Of a stretch of DNA of 64,000 nt, positions 15,979-24,991 are shown piece after piece. Each line of letters opens with the position of its first letter. Within the stretch, counting starts at the first letter, position 1. The stretch is from CAVSRC01 sp963730325. GTDB taxonomy: Bacteria; Pseudomonadota; Alphaproteobacteria; Rhizobiales; Kaistiaceae. The stretch is taken from NCBI GenBank assembly GCA_963730325.1, contig CAVSRC010000016.1, positions 62,001 to 126,000 on the forward strand, written 5' to 3'. The notes beneath the pieces were generated by a model. That model did no database searches and was not told the origin of the DNA. It saw only the letters and a list, made by a program, of their open reading frames with translations. Both the position numbers and the translations under genes were made by a program.

Positions 15979-16068
15979 CTAGTGGATGGTGAGGTAGGGC
16001 AGAGCCAGGACCGCCGTCGAAGCGGCGCTCAACACCAGGAACGCAAGAACGCGAAACGACAAGGTCAT
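15979..16068 (-). CDS. 29-residue membrane peptide, copy A of a tandem pair
   Basis: A 30-codon frame (ATG at 16068, TAG at 15979-15981) with a good ribosome site, GAGGGGGATTGCC, directly upstream. The peptide starts MTLSFR, has one hydrophobic helix (VLAFLVLSAASTAVLALP) and ends LPYLTIH. It is the paralogue of the peptide at 15761-15850: both have 29 residues, the shared core is LSAAS-x-AV and the shared end is LPYL-[ST]-I. The Arg at position 6 before the helix and the polar C-terminus suggest a cytoplasmic N-terminus. Possible roles are as an accessory subunit of a membrane complex or as a stress peptide; nothing in the sequence decides this. Confidence 0.72.
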   Translation of the reverse strand: MTLSFRVLAFLVLSAASTAVLALPYLTIH

Positions 16069-16397
16069 GGCAATCCCCCTCAGCGCGGTCAGAGATAGCC
16101 CGGCTGTATTAATGTTTTATTGCAGCGAAACCGGTGCGCCGAATTTTCTCGCTGGAATCGTGCGGCCGGCTGTCTAGAGCCTTTTGCGGTCGGATGGAAC
16201 TGCCTTCGACCCTTTTTCTGCCGGTTGTCCCCCAGCGTGTGTTCGCGGCCACAAAGCCCGTGCATGCCGGCCCGGTTTTTGTATAGGCTTCGCGCCATAG
16301 GTCGGGGGATCCGTCGTTCACTACGCTTTCCACGGCACTTGTCGTCTGGCCCCGAGCCGGGCGGCGCGGTGTGTTGTGTTATTTCGGGAGACCATCG
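16069..16397. other. Intergenic region between small peptide A and ThuA
   Basis: No gene is supported in these 329 bases. The part near 16100-16125 (ATTAATGTTTTATTGCA) is AT-rich and should hold the leftward promoter for the small peptides. The rightward promoter for the ThuA operon is probably near 16270-16290 (TTTTTGTATAGGC), a suggestion only. Confidence 0.4.
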
Positions 16398-17183
16398 ATG
16401 CCGATTCGCACCACAGTGTGGGGAGAGAACGTCCACGACCGCGAAAACGCGATCGTGCGCGAGATTTATCCGAAGGGCATGCACGGCTGCATTGCCGACG
16501 CCCTCAACGGCGATCCCGAGATCACGGCGGTAACGGCGACCCTGGAACAGCCCGAGCACGGGCTGACGGTGGAGCGGCTGGCCGAGACCGACGTGCTGAC
16601 CTGGTGGGGCCACAAGGCCCATGGCGCGGTCGCCGATGCGATCGTCGAGCGGGTGGCCGAGCGGGTGTGGGAAGGCATGGGCCTGATCGTGCTGCACTCC
16701 GGTCACTTCTCGAAGATCTTCAAGCGGCTGATGGGCACGCCCTGCTCGCTCAAATGGCGCGAGGCGGGCGAGAAGGAGCGCATCTGGGCGATCAACCGCA
16801 ATCACCCGATCGCGAGAGGCGTGGGCGAAAGCTTCATCGTCGAACAGACCGAGATGTACGGCGAGCCCTTCACCATCCCCGAGCCGATGGAGACCGTGTT
16901 CATCTCCTGGTACGACGGCGGCGAGGTGTTCCGTTCCGGCGTCACCTTCCAGCGCGGCGGCGGGCGCATCTTCTATTTCTCGCCGGGCCATGAGGTCTAT
17001 CCGATCTACCACGACAAGAATGTGCAGACCGTGCTGCGCAACGCGGTGAAGTGGGCCCATAACCCGGCGCCCGCCTGGGCGGGGATCACCAACGCCCCGA
17101 ACGTGCCGGTGGACAAGGCGCCCGAGCCGATCAAGGAAAAGGGTCCGAGCCTGCACGCACCGGGCGAAGCCGGCTTCCGCTAG
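16398..17183 (+). CDS. ThuA-like glutamine-amidotransferase-fold protein
   Basis: The 261-residue protein belongs to the ThuA (trehalose utilisation) family: VWGENVHDRENAIVREIYP at the N-terminus, LTWWGHKAHG, EGMGLIVLHSGHFSKIFKRL (nucleophile-elbow region without the Cys of true amidotransferases) and IFYFSPGHEVYPIYH near the end. In rhizobia ThuA works with the dehydrogenase ThuB on 3-keto-disaccharides. Here a Gfo/Idh/MocA dehydrogenase follows after eight bases, in the same arrangement, so oxidation and processing of a sugar is likely. The start at 16398 is where the family begins and has CGGGAGA upstream. No transporter gene is attached to the pair. Confidence 0.88.
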   Translation: MPIRTTVWGENVHDRENAIVREIYPKGMHGCIADALNGDPEITAVTATLEQPEHGLTVERLAETDVLTWWGHKAHGAVADAIVERVAERVWEGMGLIVLHSGHFSKIFKRLMGTPCSLKWREAGEKERIWAINRNHPIARGVGESFIVEQTEMYGEPFTIPEPMETVFISWYDGGEVFRSGVTFQRGGGRIFYFSPGHEVYPIYHDKNVQTVLRNAVKWAHNPAPAWAGITNAPNVPVDKAPEPIKEKGPSLHAPGEAGFR

Positions 17184-17191
17184 GTCCCGCC

Positions 17192-18253
17192 ATGAGCGAT
17201 CTGGTCCGCTTGGCGATCGTGGGCACCGGCGGCATGGCCCGCTCGCATGCCCGCTCTTTCCGCACGCTCCCCGGCGTCGAGCTGGTGGCGGCGGTGGAAC
17301 CGCAGGAGGATCGTCTCAATGCCTTCTGCGACGATTACGACATCCCTCACCGCTTCACCGATCTCGACTCGGCGATCGCCTGGGGGGAATTCGACGCGGC
17401 CGCCAATGTGACGCCGGACGCCGCCCACTATCCGACCACCATGAAGCTGATCGAAGCCGGCAAGCACATATTGTGTGAGAAGCCGCTGGCGACGACCTAT
17501 CCGCTGGCCCGGGAGATGACCGAGGCGGCCGAGAAGCGCGGCATCATCAACATGGTCAACCTCACCTATCGCGGCTCGCCCGCGGTGGAGAAGGCGCGCG
17601 AGATCGTGGTCAGCGGCGAGATCGGCGAGATCCGCCATTTCGAGGCGTCCTACCTGCAAAGCTGGCTGGTCGGGAACCACTGGGGCGAGTGGCAGAAGGA
17701 TGACCGCTGGCTGTGGCGTCTGTCCTCAAGACACGGCAGCCACGGCGTCATCGGCGACATCGGCATCCACATCGTCGATTTCGCCACCTATGCCTGCGCC
17801 AACGACATCGTGTGGATGGAAAGCCGCGCCAAGACCTTCCACAAGGCGGACGGCGAGCGCATCGGCGACTACACCCTCGACGCCAACGATTCCTTCGCCA
17901 TGTCGGTGGAACTGAAGAACGGGGCGCTCGGCGTCATTCACGCCACGCGCTGGGGAACCGGCTATGCCAATACGCTGCGTCTCGACCTGTTCGGCAGCAA
18001 GGGCGGGCTGCAGATGATCACCACCGGCGACAAGTCGTGGCTCGGGCGCTGCATCGGCAACGACGTCCACACCATGACCTGGCGCGAGGTGGCCTGCCCG
18101 CCTGTGCGCACGGTCTACCGGCGCTTCATCGAATCGGTGCAGACCGGCGCGCACGCCAATCCCGATTTCCGCCAGGCCGCCAAGATCCAGCGCATTCTCG
18201 ATCTCTGCCTGGAAGCCGGCGACCGCAGCCATGGCGGCGTGCGGCTGGACTGA
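17192..18253 (+). CDS. Gfo/Idh/MocA-family NAD(P)-dependent sugar oxidoreductase
   Basis: This 353-residue protein has a Rossmann N-terminus (RLAIVGTGGMARSHARSF), the catalytic EKP motif (HILCEKPLATTY) and the C-terminal alpha/beta domain with DIGIHIVDFATY, where the His is the usual catalytic residue. It should oxidise or reduce a sugar or polyol using NAD(P). It follows ThuA by eight bases and is probably its ThuB-like partner, though the sequence alone does not fix the substrate. Its stop lies three bases from the stop of the convergent O-methyltransferase gene, leaving no room for a separate terminator. Confidence 0.88.
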   Translation: MSDLVRLAIVGTGGMARSHARSFRTLPGVELVAAVEPQEDRLNAFCDDYDIPHRFTDLDSAIAWGEFDAAANVTPDAAHYPTTMKLIEAGKHILCEKPLATTYPLAREMTEAAEKRGIINMVNLTYRGSPAVEKAREIVVSGEIGEIRHFEASYLQSWLVGNHWGEWQKDDRWLWRLSSRHGSHGVIGDIGIHIVDFATYACANDIVWMESRAKTFHKADGERIGDYTLDANDSFAMSVELKNGALGVIHATRWGTGYANTLRLDLFGSKGGLQMITTGDKSWLGRCIGNDVHTMTWREVACPPVRTVYRRFIESVQTGAHANPDFRQAAKIQRILDLCLEAGDRSHGGVRLD

Positions 18254-18256
18254 AAA

Positions 18257-18919
18257 TCACGCGTTGACCAGCGCCAGCAGAAACCCGTCATAGCCCTTCG
18301 TCCCGACGGTCTGCAGCGCCGTGGCGGTGAGCCGGGGCTCGGCGCCGACGGCTTCGATCACCCGGCGGGTGCCGACGACGCTAGGGTCGCGGCTGCCCGC
18401 GTCGGCGACCGCGCCGCCGCGCACGACGTTGTCGATGACGATGGCGCTGCCCGGGCGCGCCAGCTTCAGCGCCCATTCCAGATAGGCGGTGTTGTTGGAC
18501 TTGTCGGCATCGATGAAGATCAGGTCGAAGGGACCGTCGTCGACGAGCGTCGGCAGCGTGTCGAGCGCGGGGCCGAGACGAACCTCGACAAGCGGTGCCA
18601 GCCCCGCCGCGGCGATGTTGGCCTCGGCTACACGGGCATTGCGCGGCTCGATCTCCAACGTGATCAGGCGGCCGTCCCGCGGCAGGGCGCGGGCCATCCA
18701 TATGGTCGAGTAGCCGCCGAGGGTGCCGATCTCGAGGATGCGGCGGGCGCCCACCATGGTGGCCACCATCATCAGCAGCTTGCCGAGACTGGCACCGACA
18801 TTGATCGCCGGCAGACCGGCCGAATCAGTCGCGGCCAGGGCCGCCGTGAGTGCCGCGTCCTGCCGGACGAGCTGGTTTTCGACGTAGCGGTCGACCGCCG
18901 CCCACCGGGAGTTGTCCAT
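18257..18919 (-). CDS. Class I SAM-dependent O-methyltransferase
   Basis: The 220-residue protein is of the catechol/caffeoyl-CoA O-methyltransferase type (family methyltransf_3). SAM-binding motif I is RILEIGTLGGYSTIWMA, the acidic residue after beta 2 is in LITLEIEP, and the metal/catalytic motif is FDLIFIDADKSNN followed by GSAIVIDNVVRGG. The start at 18919 is preceded by AAGGATAGGA. The acceptor is unknown; such enzymes act on small phenolics and are cytoplasmic. Adjacent genes give no clue. Confidence 0.88.
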   Translation of the reverse strand: MDNSRWAAVDRYVENQLVRQDAALTAALAATDSAGLPAINVGASLGKLLMMVATMVGARRILEIGTLGGYSTIWMARALPRDGRLITLEIEPRNARVAEANIAAAGLAPLVEVRLGPALDTLPTLVDDGPFDLIFIDADKSNNTAYLEWALKLARPGSAIVIDNVVRGGAVADAGSRDPSVVGTRRVIEAVGAEPRLTATALQTVGTKGYDGFLLALVNA

Positions 18920-19145
18920 GTCGGTCCTATCCTTCTGGCTGGGGCAAAACCGCCGTTTTTCGGTGTCCGGCAGGTTACACAGGCGTTGCCCGACGACAAC
19001 ACTCACACAGAAATGGAGCCGGGCGGCCGGCCGCAGCTTGGCCGCAGTCTTGTCCAAGTGCGACAAATTGGGCAAACACGGATTAGCGGCGCGCGGTGAC
19101 GTTCACGCCGATCCTCTGCCTTGCGACGACCGGAAGGAACACAGA

Positions 19146-19772
19146 ATGCGGAAGCATGGACTCATTGCCATCGGGGTGATGGCGGGCGTTCTCTTCGGCC
19201 TCCAGGCCGCCCAGGCCCAGGTGCAGACGTACTACGACAACACCCTGAAGAAGTTCGTCACCTACGACGTTCAGCAGGTCATGGCGCGTGGGGCGCAGGC
19301 GCGCGGCACCAGCTACTCGCCGATTCCGCGTGAAACCGTATCCTATGACGGCCCCTACAAGGCGGGGACGATCGTGGTCAACACCGAGGAGCGCCGCCTC
19401 TATCTCGTGCTCGACGACGGCAAGGCGCTCAAATACGGCATCGGCGTCGGCCGCGACGGCTTCACCTGGTCGGGCACCGACCGCATCTCGCGCAAGGCGG
19501 AATGGCCGGGCTGGACGCCGCCGCCTGTGATGATCGCCCGCGAAAAGGCCAATGGCCGCGTCCTTCCCGCCTATATGGAGGGGGGCATCAACAACCCGCT
19601 GGGCGCCCGCGCTCTCTATATCGGCTCGCGCATCTACCGCATCCACGGCTCCAACGAACCGTGGACGATCGGCCATGCCGTTTCGTCGGGCTGCATCCGG
19701 CTCACCAACAACGATATCACCGACCTCTACGATCGCGTGAAGGTCGGAACCCGGGTCGTCGTTCTGAACTGA
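19146..19772 (+). CDS. Exported L,D-transpeptidase (YkuD domain)
   Basis: The 208-residue protein has a signal peptide (MRKHGLIAIGVMAGVLFGL, cleaved after AQA) and a YkuD domain: IVVNTEERRLYLVLDDGK, then the catalytic block RIHGSNEPWTIGHAVSSGCIRLTN, with His167, His177 and nucleophile Cys183. It forms 3-3 peptidoglycan cross-links or attaches proteins to peptidoglycan in the periplasm. In Hyphomicrobiales many small paralogues of this kind exist. The ribosome site GGAAGGAAC supports ATG 19146. A strong hairpin with a T run follows 24 bases after the stop. Confidence 0.92.
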   Translation: MRKHGLIAIGVMAGVLFGLQAAQAQVQTYYDNTLKKFVTYDVQQVMARGAQARGTSYSPIPRETVSYDGPYKAGTIVVNTEERRLYLVLDDGKALKYGIGVGRDGFTWSGTDRISRKAEWPGWTPPPVMIAREKANGRVLPAYMEGGINNPLGARALYIGSRIYRIHGSNEPWTIGHAVSSGCIRLTNNDITDLYDRVKVGTRVVVLN

Positions 19773-19795
19773 CCCCATTGACCGGGGAGTGGGAC

Positions 19796-19830
19796 AAAGG
19801 GCCGGCGGCCATGTCGCCGGCCCTTTTGTT
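19796..19830. terminator. Rho-independent terminator after the L,D-transpeptidase gene
   Basis: AAAGGGCCGGCG pairs with CGCCGGCCCTTTT around a seven-base loop, followed by GTTT. With A residues on the left and T residues on the right it can stop transcription from both sides, serving also the convergent DUF971 gene. Confidence 0.9.
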
Positions 19831-19860
19831 TGGCCGCAGTCGCGCGCGCCGCTCCCGATC

Positions 19861-20226
19861 TCAGGTGTCGCGGCTCATTCCCTTGGCTGCCAGCTCGTTG
19901 AGGTAGCCCGACCAGCGCGCCTCGCGCTCGTCACCGAGCTGGCGCAAATAGCTCCACGAGAAAAGCCCGGTGTTGTGACCGTCGTCGAAGACGATCTGCA
20001 CCGCGTAGTTGCCGACGGGTTCGAGCGCGGCGATGGCGACATTGCGCTTGCCGCCGACGGTGACGCGCTGCTCGGCGCTGTGTCCCTGCACCTCGGCGGA
20101 GGGGCTCAGCACCCGCAGCATCTCGGCCGGCAGGTCGTACGCCGCGCCGTCATCAAACCGAACCGATAGCGTGCGACGATCCTTGTGCAGTCGGACTTCC
20201 GTCGGCCAGGGGGCCTTTTCCGTCAT
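19861..20226 (-). CDS. DUF971 family protein (gamma-butyrobetaine hydroxylase N-terminal-like)
   Basis: This 121-residue single-domain protein matches DUF971: PTEVRLHKDRRTLSVRFDDG, YDLPAEMLRVLSPSAEVQGH and VGNYAVQIVFDDGHNTGLFSW, then YLRQLGD. The domain is known as the N-terminal zinc-binding part of gamma-butyrobetaine hydroxylase, but stand-alone copies lack the Cys/His ligands and often lie near Fe-S assembly genes such as mrp. Here mrp is about 5 kb away. AGAGGTGAG upstream supports the ATG at 20226. Confidence 0.88.
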   Translation of the reverse strand: MTEKAPWPTEVRLHKDRRTLSVRFDDGAAYDLPAEMLRVLSPSAEVQGHSAEQRVTVGGKRNVAIAALEPVGNYAVQIVFDDGHNTGLFSWSYLRQLGDEREARWSGYLNELAAKGMSRDT

Positions 20227-20376
20227 TTCTCACCTCTGAAAAGCCGTGCAAGCCCTTTTTGACAGCGCAGATTTGGACTACGCGCCGCTGCGGGGCATAA
20301 TAGCGGCGCATCACCCATTTCCCGGAGGTTTTCGCGCGGCCTGCAACCGCGTCTCTCACATTGCATTGGAGTGACT

Positions 20377-21243
20377 ATGTCCGCTTTGACTGATTTCGAT
20401 CTCGACGAAACCGGCAAGATCGACCTGACGGCGATCTACGATCGCCCCGACCCGCGGGACTACTACCAGACGCTGGTCAATCTCGACTACCGTATTCCGG
20501 CCGAAGCCGCGCCGGTGTTTCGCCAGGTGATCGACGTCGAACGATCGGTACGTGGGCGACGCCATCTCAAGCTTCTCGATGTCGGCTGTTCCTACGGCGT
20601 CAACGCGGCCCTCCTCAAACACCAACGCACCCTCCCCGACCTCTTTCGCGATTACGGCCCGTCGGCCAGCGGCGCCATGTCGCGCCGCGAACTCATCGCC
20701 CGCGACCGGGCAATCTATCGGGATGGCGCGGAACGGGCCGACCTCACCGTCATCGGCCTCGATCCGGCCGAGCGCGCCGTCGCCTATGCAAGCGGAGCCG
20801 GCATTCTCGACGGCTACCTCACGCGCGATCTCGAGACCGATGTGCCGAGCGCCGAAGAGCGGGGGCTGCTCGCCGATGTCGATCTCACCATCTCGACCGG
20901 CGCCATCGGCTATGTCGGCGCGCCGACATTCGTCAACATCGTCCGGGCGGCCACAAGGCAGCCGTGGTTCGCTCTCTTCGCGCTGCGCATGTTCCCCTTC
21001 GATGCAATCGGCGCGGCGCTGAAGGACCACGGCTATGACGTGTTCAAGCTGGCCGGCCGGACCTTTCGTCAGCGCCATTTCGCCGACGACGCCGAACGGG
21101 CCGAGGTCCTCGCCAATCTCGATGCGCTCGGCATCGATCCGGGCTCCCGCGAGAGCGACGGCTGGTACCACGCCGAGTTCTTCTTTGCCCGCCCGTCCGA
21201 CGAAGACGCACCGCCTCCCCTCTCCGGCCTCGTCAGGCTCTGA
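20377..21243 (+). CDS. Class I SAM-dependent methyltransferase, substrate unknown
   Basis: The 288-residue protein carries SAM motif I LKLLDVGCSYGVNAALLKH at about residues 64-82 and the acidic loop VIGLDPAERAVAYA. The N-terminal DPRDYYQTLVNLDYRIPAEA and the C-terminal WYHAEFFFARP are like hypothetical methyltransferases of proteobacteria with no known product. The ATG at 20377 is preferred over a GTG six bases upstream because GGAG lies eight bases before the ATG. It is divergent from the DUF971 gene and stands alone. Confidence 0.82.
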   Translation: MSALTDFDLDETGKIDLTAIYDRPDPRDYYQTLVNLDYRIPAEAAPVFRQVIDVERSVRGRRHLKLLDVGCSYGVNAALLKHQRTLPDLFRDYGPSASGAMSRRELIARDRAIYRDGAERADLTVIGLDPAERAVAYASGAGILDGYLTRDLETDVPSAEERGLLADVDLTISTGAIGYVGAPTFVNIVRAATRQPWFALFALRMFPFDAIGAALKDHGYDVFKLAGRTFRQRHFADDAERAEVLANLDALGIDPGSRESDGWYHAEFFFARPSDEDAPPPLSGLVRL

Positions 21244-21325
21244 CCGACCACCGCCGACCCTGACGGCTTGACCGTTCCCCGTGCCATGGCGTCCATAGTG
21301 CGGTGGCGAGTCCGGGGGAGATGGC

Positions 21326-22468
21326 ATGGCGCGCGATACGATCTATGACGTCATCGTCGTCGGGGTCGGCGGCATGGGCGCTGCCGCCTGCTGGCAGCTC
21401 GCCCGCCGCGGAAAGCGCGTGCTCGGGCTCGAACGGTTCGACATCCCTCATGCGCAGGGTTCTTCGCATGGTGTGACCCGCATCATCCGTCTCGCCTATT
21501 ACGAGAGCCCGGCCTATGTGCCGCTGCTCAGGCGTGCCTTCGAGCTGTGGCGCGAAGCATCGGAGGCCGCCGGCGAGGAGTTGCTGATCACGACCGGATC
21601 GCTGGATGCCGGCCCGGCGAACAGCGACGTGTTCGCGGGCTCGCTTGAATCGTGCCGCGAGCACGGGCTGGCGCACCAGGTGCTGACCGGCGCCGAGGTC
21701 AACGCCCGCCATCCCGGCTACCGCCTGCCCGACGATTTCTCCGCCGTGTTCCAGCCGGACGGCGGCTTTGTCCTCTGCGAGCGGGCGATCGTCGCGCATG
21801 CGACCATGGCGATGGAAGCGGGCGCCGAGATACACGCGCGCGAGCCGGTGCTCGACTGGTCGCCGATCGCCGGCGGCGGCGTCAGGGTCACCACCCCGCG
21901 CGGCACCTATGAGGCCGGACGGCTGGTGCTCTCGCCGGGCGCCTGGATCGGCGATCTGCTGCCGGCGCTGAAGACCATCGCCGTGCCCGAACGGCAGGTG
22001 CTCGGCTGGTTCCAGCCGGCCCATCCGGAACGCTTCATGCCGGCGGCCTTCCCGGTCCTCAACCTGCTGGTCGAGGAAGGACGCTACTACCTGCTGCCGG
22101 TCCACGGTGTGCCGGGCCTGAAGATCGGCCTCTACCATCATCTGGAAGAGCGCGGCCATCCGGATGCGCTCTCGCGCGAGGTCACGGCAGAGGACGAAGC
22201 GGTGCTGCGCCGCTGCATCACCCGCTATTTCCCGGACGCCGACGGCCCGGTGATGAGCCTGCACTCCTGCATGTTCACCAACACGCCCGACGAACACTTC
22301 ATCATCGACACGCTTCGCGATCAGCCGGAAGTGGTCGTCGTTTCGCCGTGCTCGGGCCACGGCTACAAGTTTGCCAGCGTCGTCGGCGAGATCGTCGCCG
22401 ACCTGGCCACCACGGGGGCAAGCCGCTTCGATCTTGCCATGTTCGGCCTCGCCCGCTTCGGCATCTGA
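21326..22468 (+). CDS. solA: N-methyl-L-tryptophan oxidase / monomeric sarcosine oxidase family
   Basis: The 380-residue flavoenzyme has the FAD dinucleotide fold at the N-terminus (DVIVVGVGGMGAAACWQLA, ERFDIPHAQGSSHGVTRI) and the Cys for covalent FAD attachment in SPCSGHGYKFASVVGE, both as in MSOX and MTOX. It oxidises a secondary amine such as sarcosine, N-methyltryptophan or a related N-methyl amino acid, giving H2O2 and formaldehyde. Length agrees with the family (about 370-390). The substrate cannot be read from the sequence, so the solA symbol is by family only. A ribosome site CGGGGGAG lies before ATG 21326. A DMT exporter follows about 150 bases downstream. Confidence 0.85.
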   Translation: MARDTIYDVIVVGVGGMGAAACWQLARRGKRVLGLERFDIPHAQGSSHGVTRIIRLAYYESPAYVPLLRRAFELWREASEAAGEELLITTGSLDAGPANSDVFAGSLESCREHGLAHQVLTGAEVNARHPGYRLPDDFSAVFQPDGGFVLCERAIVAHATMAMEAGAEIHAREPVLDWSPIAGGGVRVTTPRGTYEAGRLVLSPGAWIGDLLPALKTIAVPERQVLGWFQPAHPERFMPAAFPVLNLLVEEGRYYLLPVHGVPGLKIGLYHHLEERGHPDALSREVTAEDEAVLRRCITRYFPDADGPVMSLHSCMFTNTPDEHFIIDTLRDQPEVVVVSPCSGHGYKFASVVGEIVADLATTGASRFDLAMFGLARFGI

Positions 22469-22617
22469 GGGGGCGCACCGGTCGACACCCCTCCCCTCGG
22501 CTGCGTCATTCCTGTAAGAGTCCTGCCGACGGTCGGACTTTGCCGCCCAAGATCAACACCAACCCCGCCACCGACACCGGCCGCGCCGGGCGCCAGTGTG
22601 CGCTGCCAATGTGCGCC

Positions 22618-23550
22618 ATGCCCAGCCCGACCCCGTTTCGCGAGAACCTGCGCGGCATTGCCGCGATCTCCGCCTGCAATCTGCTGTTCCTGATCAACGA
22701 CACGATGATGAAGCTGGTCAGCACGGAATTGCCGCTGGGCGAGATCCTGCTCCTGCGCGGCGTGATCGCCACTGCGTGGCTCTATCTCATCATCGCCCTC
22801 ACCGGCACGCCGGTCCGCCTCGGCGTTCTCGCCAGCCGGGCGATGGTCTGGCGTACGATCGCCGAGGTCGCCTCCGCCTATCTCTATCTGGTGGCGCTGT
22901 TCCACATCCCGATCTCCAACACCAACACCATCATCCAGGTGGTGCCGCTGATGGTGACGGCGAGCGCCGCCATCTTCCTGCGCGAAGAGGTCGGCTGGCG
23001 CCGATGGACGGCGATCGCCGTCGGCTTTGCCGGCGTGCTCATCGTCATCCGTCCGGGCCTGGCCGGCTTCAACGAGTTCAGCCTGCTGGCGCTGGGCGCG
23101 GCGGCGTTCATCGCGTTGCGTGACATGACCACGCGCATCATGCCGCATGGCGTGCCGACGCTGCTGATCGCGCTCATCACCGCCATCGTGGTCGCCGTCA
23201 GCGGTCCGATCTACGCCCTGATCGTCGGCGAAGTCTGGCTCATGCCGTCGGCGCGCGCCGTCGCCCTGCTCGTCGGCGCCAGCATCTTCCTGATCGGCGG
23301 CTATCTGACCGCGGTCGATTTCATGCGCCATGGCGACATCGCCGTGGTCGCGCCGTTCCGCTACACGGTGATCGTCTGGGCGGTGCTCGTCGGCTTCCTG
23401 GTGTGGCGCGAGGTGCCCGATACGCTGATGGTGATCGGCACGCTGGTCATCATCGTCACCGGCATCTACACCTTCCATCGCGAGCGTCTGCTGGCGATCA
23501 AAGGCGTGATCGCGCCGCCGGACGAGGAGCCTAACCGGCCGCTTGCCTGA
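22618..23550 (+). CDS. EamA/DMT-family transporter (ten membrane segments)
   Basis: The 310-residue protein shows two EamA repeats of five helices each: LRGIAAISACNLLFLINDT, VLMRG-like LLLRGVIATAWLYLII, SNTNTIIQVVPLMVTASAA and FLREEVGWRRWTAIAVGFAG, then the second repeat with DFMRHGDIAVVAPFRYTVIVW. This is the drug/metabolite transporter type that exports amino acids or other metabolites, or in some cases takes up S-adenosylmethionine. ATG 22618 is chosen; another in-frame ATG lies three codons upstream and neither has a strong ribosome site. The gene stands between an amine oxidase and a convergent MFS gene. Confidence 0.85.
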   Translation: MPSPTPFRENLRGIAAISACNLLFLINDTMMKLVSTELPLGEILLLRGVIATAWLYLIIALTGTPVRLGVLASRAMVWRTIAEVASAYLYLVALFHIPISNTNTIIQVVPLMVTASAAIFLREEVGWRRWTAIAVGFAGVLIVIRPGLAGFNEFSLLALGAAAFIALRDMTTRIMPHGVPTLLIALITAIVVAVSGPIYALIVGEVWLMPSARAVALLVGASIFLIGGYLTAVDFMRHGDIAVVAPFRYTVIVWAVLVGFLVWREVPDTLMVIGTLVIIVTGIYTFHRERLLAIKGVIAPPDEEPNRPLA

Positions 23551-23596
23551 ACGCTCCAGCGCCCCTCGCTGAGCGGCGAGCAGACGCCAGCCATGG

Positions 23597-24793
23597 TCAC
23601 ACACCCCCAATGCCGGTGGTGCCGACGGTCATGACCGGCGCCGCCGGGGGCTTGGGGCCGCGCCTGGCATAGTAGCGCCTGAGCAGCCATGCGGCGGCGG
23701 CGGCAGCCGGTACGGCCTGCAGGATGCCGACCGACAGCGACAGGCCCGAGGCATAGAACCCGGCGGCGGCGAGGCAGCCGACGAACGTGCCGAAATCCCA
23801 TGTCGCTTCGGTCGCGATATTGAAGCGCATCGTGCAGGGCGAGGCCTTGGCCATGGTGTACATGGCCGTGCCGATGCTGGGCACGAAGAGCGGCAAAGCG
23901 AATGCGCCGAGCGCATTGGCAGTGACCGCCAGCCAGGGCGAGCCCAGGCTGAAGCCGCGCAGCGCCACGACGGCGGCGGCGACGCCGTAGCCGATGGTCA
24001 CCGCCCGGCGGCCATGGCCGAGGTCGACATGGCGGCCGATCAGCAGGCTGCCGCCGGCCCCGGCCAGTCCGGCCAGCGCCATGGCGCCGCCATAGGCGGG
24101 GATGTTGCCGCCGAGCGAAATGAAGAGCGCAATCTGCCACGCGAACATGAAGCCGGCATCGAACCAGCCGTCGATGGCCATCAGCACCATCGTCAGGCGG
24201 GCCGCCTTGAAGGTGCCGGGCGCCGACTGCCTTACGGCGACATTGGGCACGCCGATCAGGGGAAGCACGGCCAGCGCCTGGATCAGCCCGACCGCGGCGA
24301 AGGCGAGGCGCGGCCCGGCGGTGACCACGGCCCAGGCGCCGAGCAGCGGCGCGACGATGCCGACCACCGCCGACAATGCCTCGCGGGCGCCGATCTGGTG
24401 ACCGCGATGCTCGTCGTCGCCAAGCGCCGCGAAATAGGCGTGGTAGCTCGGCCAGTAGAAGACGTCGCCCACCGCCGCGACGACGATGAGCGCGTAGAGG
24501 ACGGGACCGATGCCGTCCACCTCCGCCAGCAGCGGGTATTGCAGGGCGAGGATGAGCGTGCCGGTGACGAGCAACGGCTTGATGCCGAAACGCTTGGCGA
24601 GCGGCAGGATGGCCGGACGCAGCACGAAGCGCCCGGCGACGACGCCGGCCAGGGTGAGGAGCACCAGCGGCACGGGGATGCCGGCGCGCAGCAGGAAGAC
24701 CAGGAAGAAGATGCCACCGGAGCCCATGGCGAGCGCCTGGATGCCGGTGTGGAGGTTGACGCGATTGATCGCGTCGTTGCGCAGAAAGGACAT
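23597..24793 (-). CDS. MFS transporter, substrate unknown
   Basis: The 398-residue protein has about twelve hydrophobic segments and the loose MFS pattern FGIKPLLVTGTLILALQYP and LIGRHVDLGHGRRAVTIGYG between segments. A short helix-breaking acidic stretch (ALGDDEHRGHQIGAREALSA) resembles the conserved loop of MFS drug-type exporters, where DDEHRG is common. No substrate motif is visible. It starts with MSFLRND at 24793. A single-gene transcript, convergent with the DMT gene. Confidence 0.82.
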   Translation of the reverse strand: MSFLRNDAINRVNLHTGIQALAMGSGGIFFLVFLLRAGIPVPLVLLTLAGVVAGRFVLRPAILPLAKRFGIKPLLVTGTLILALQYPLLAEVDGIGPVLYALIVVAAVGDVFYWPSYHAYFAALGDDEHRGHQIGAREALSAVVGIVAPLLGAWAVVTAGPRLAFAAVGLIQALAVLPLIGVPNVAVRQSAPGTFKAARLTMVLMAIDGWFDAGFMFAWQIALFISLGGNIPAYGGAMALAGLAGAGGSLLIGRHVDLGHGRRAVTIGYGVAAAVVALRGFSLGSPWLAVTANALGAFALPLFVPSIGTAMYTMAKASPCTMRFNIATEATWDFGTFVGCLAAAGFYASGLSLSVGILQAVPAAAAAAWLLRRYYARRGPKPPAAPVMTVGTTGIGGV

Positions 24794-24991
24794 GGGAGTT
24801 CCGACGGAGAGAGAATGAGGGAACGGCCGGCCCGCGGCCGGTCAGCGGCGCATTGCGCTAGCTGTCAGTGGTCCCACTCATCGGAGTACCTCCGTCGAAG
24901 GTGCGGACTATGTGCCACAGGGCGCCCGGCGGCAACCATGCATTTCGCCGGGAATGGCGAATTGTCCGGGCGTTGCGCGCCGGCAACACCC

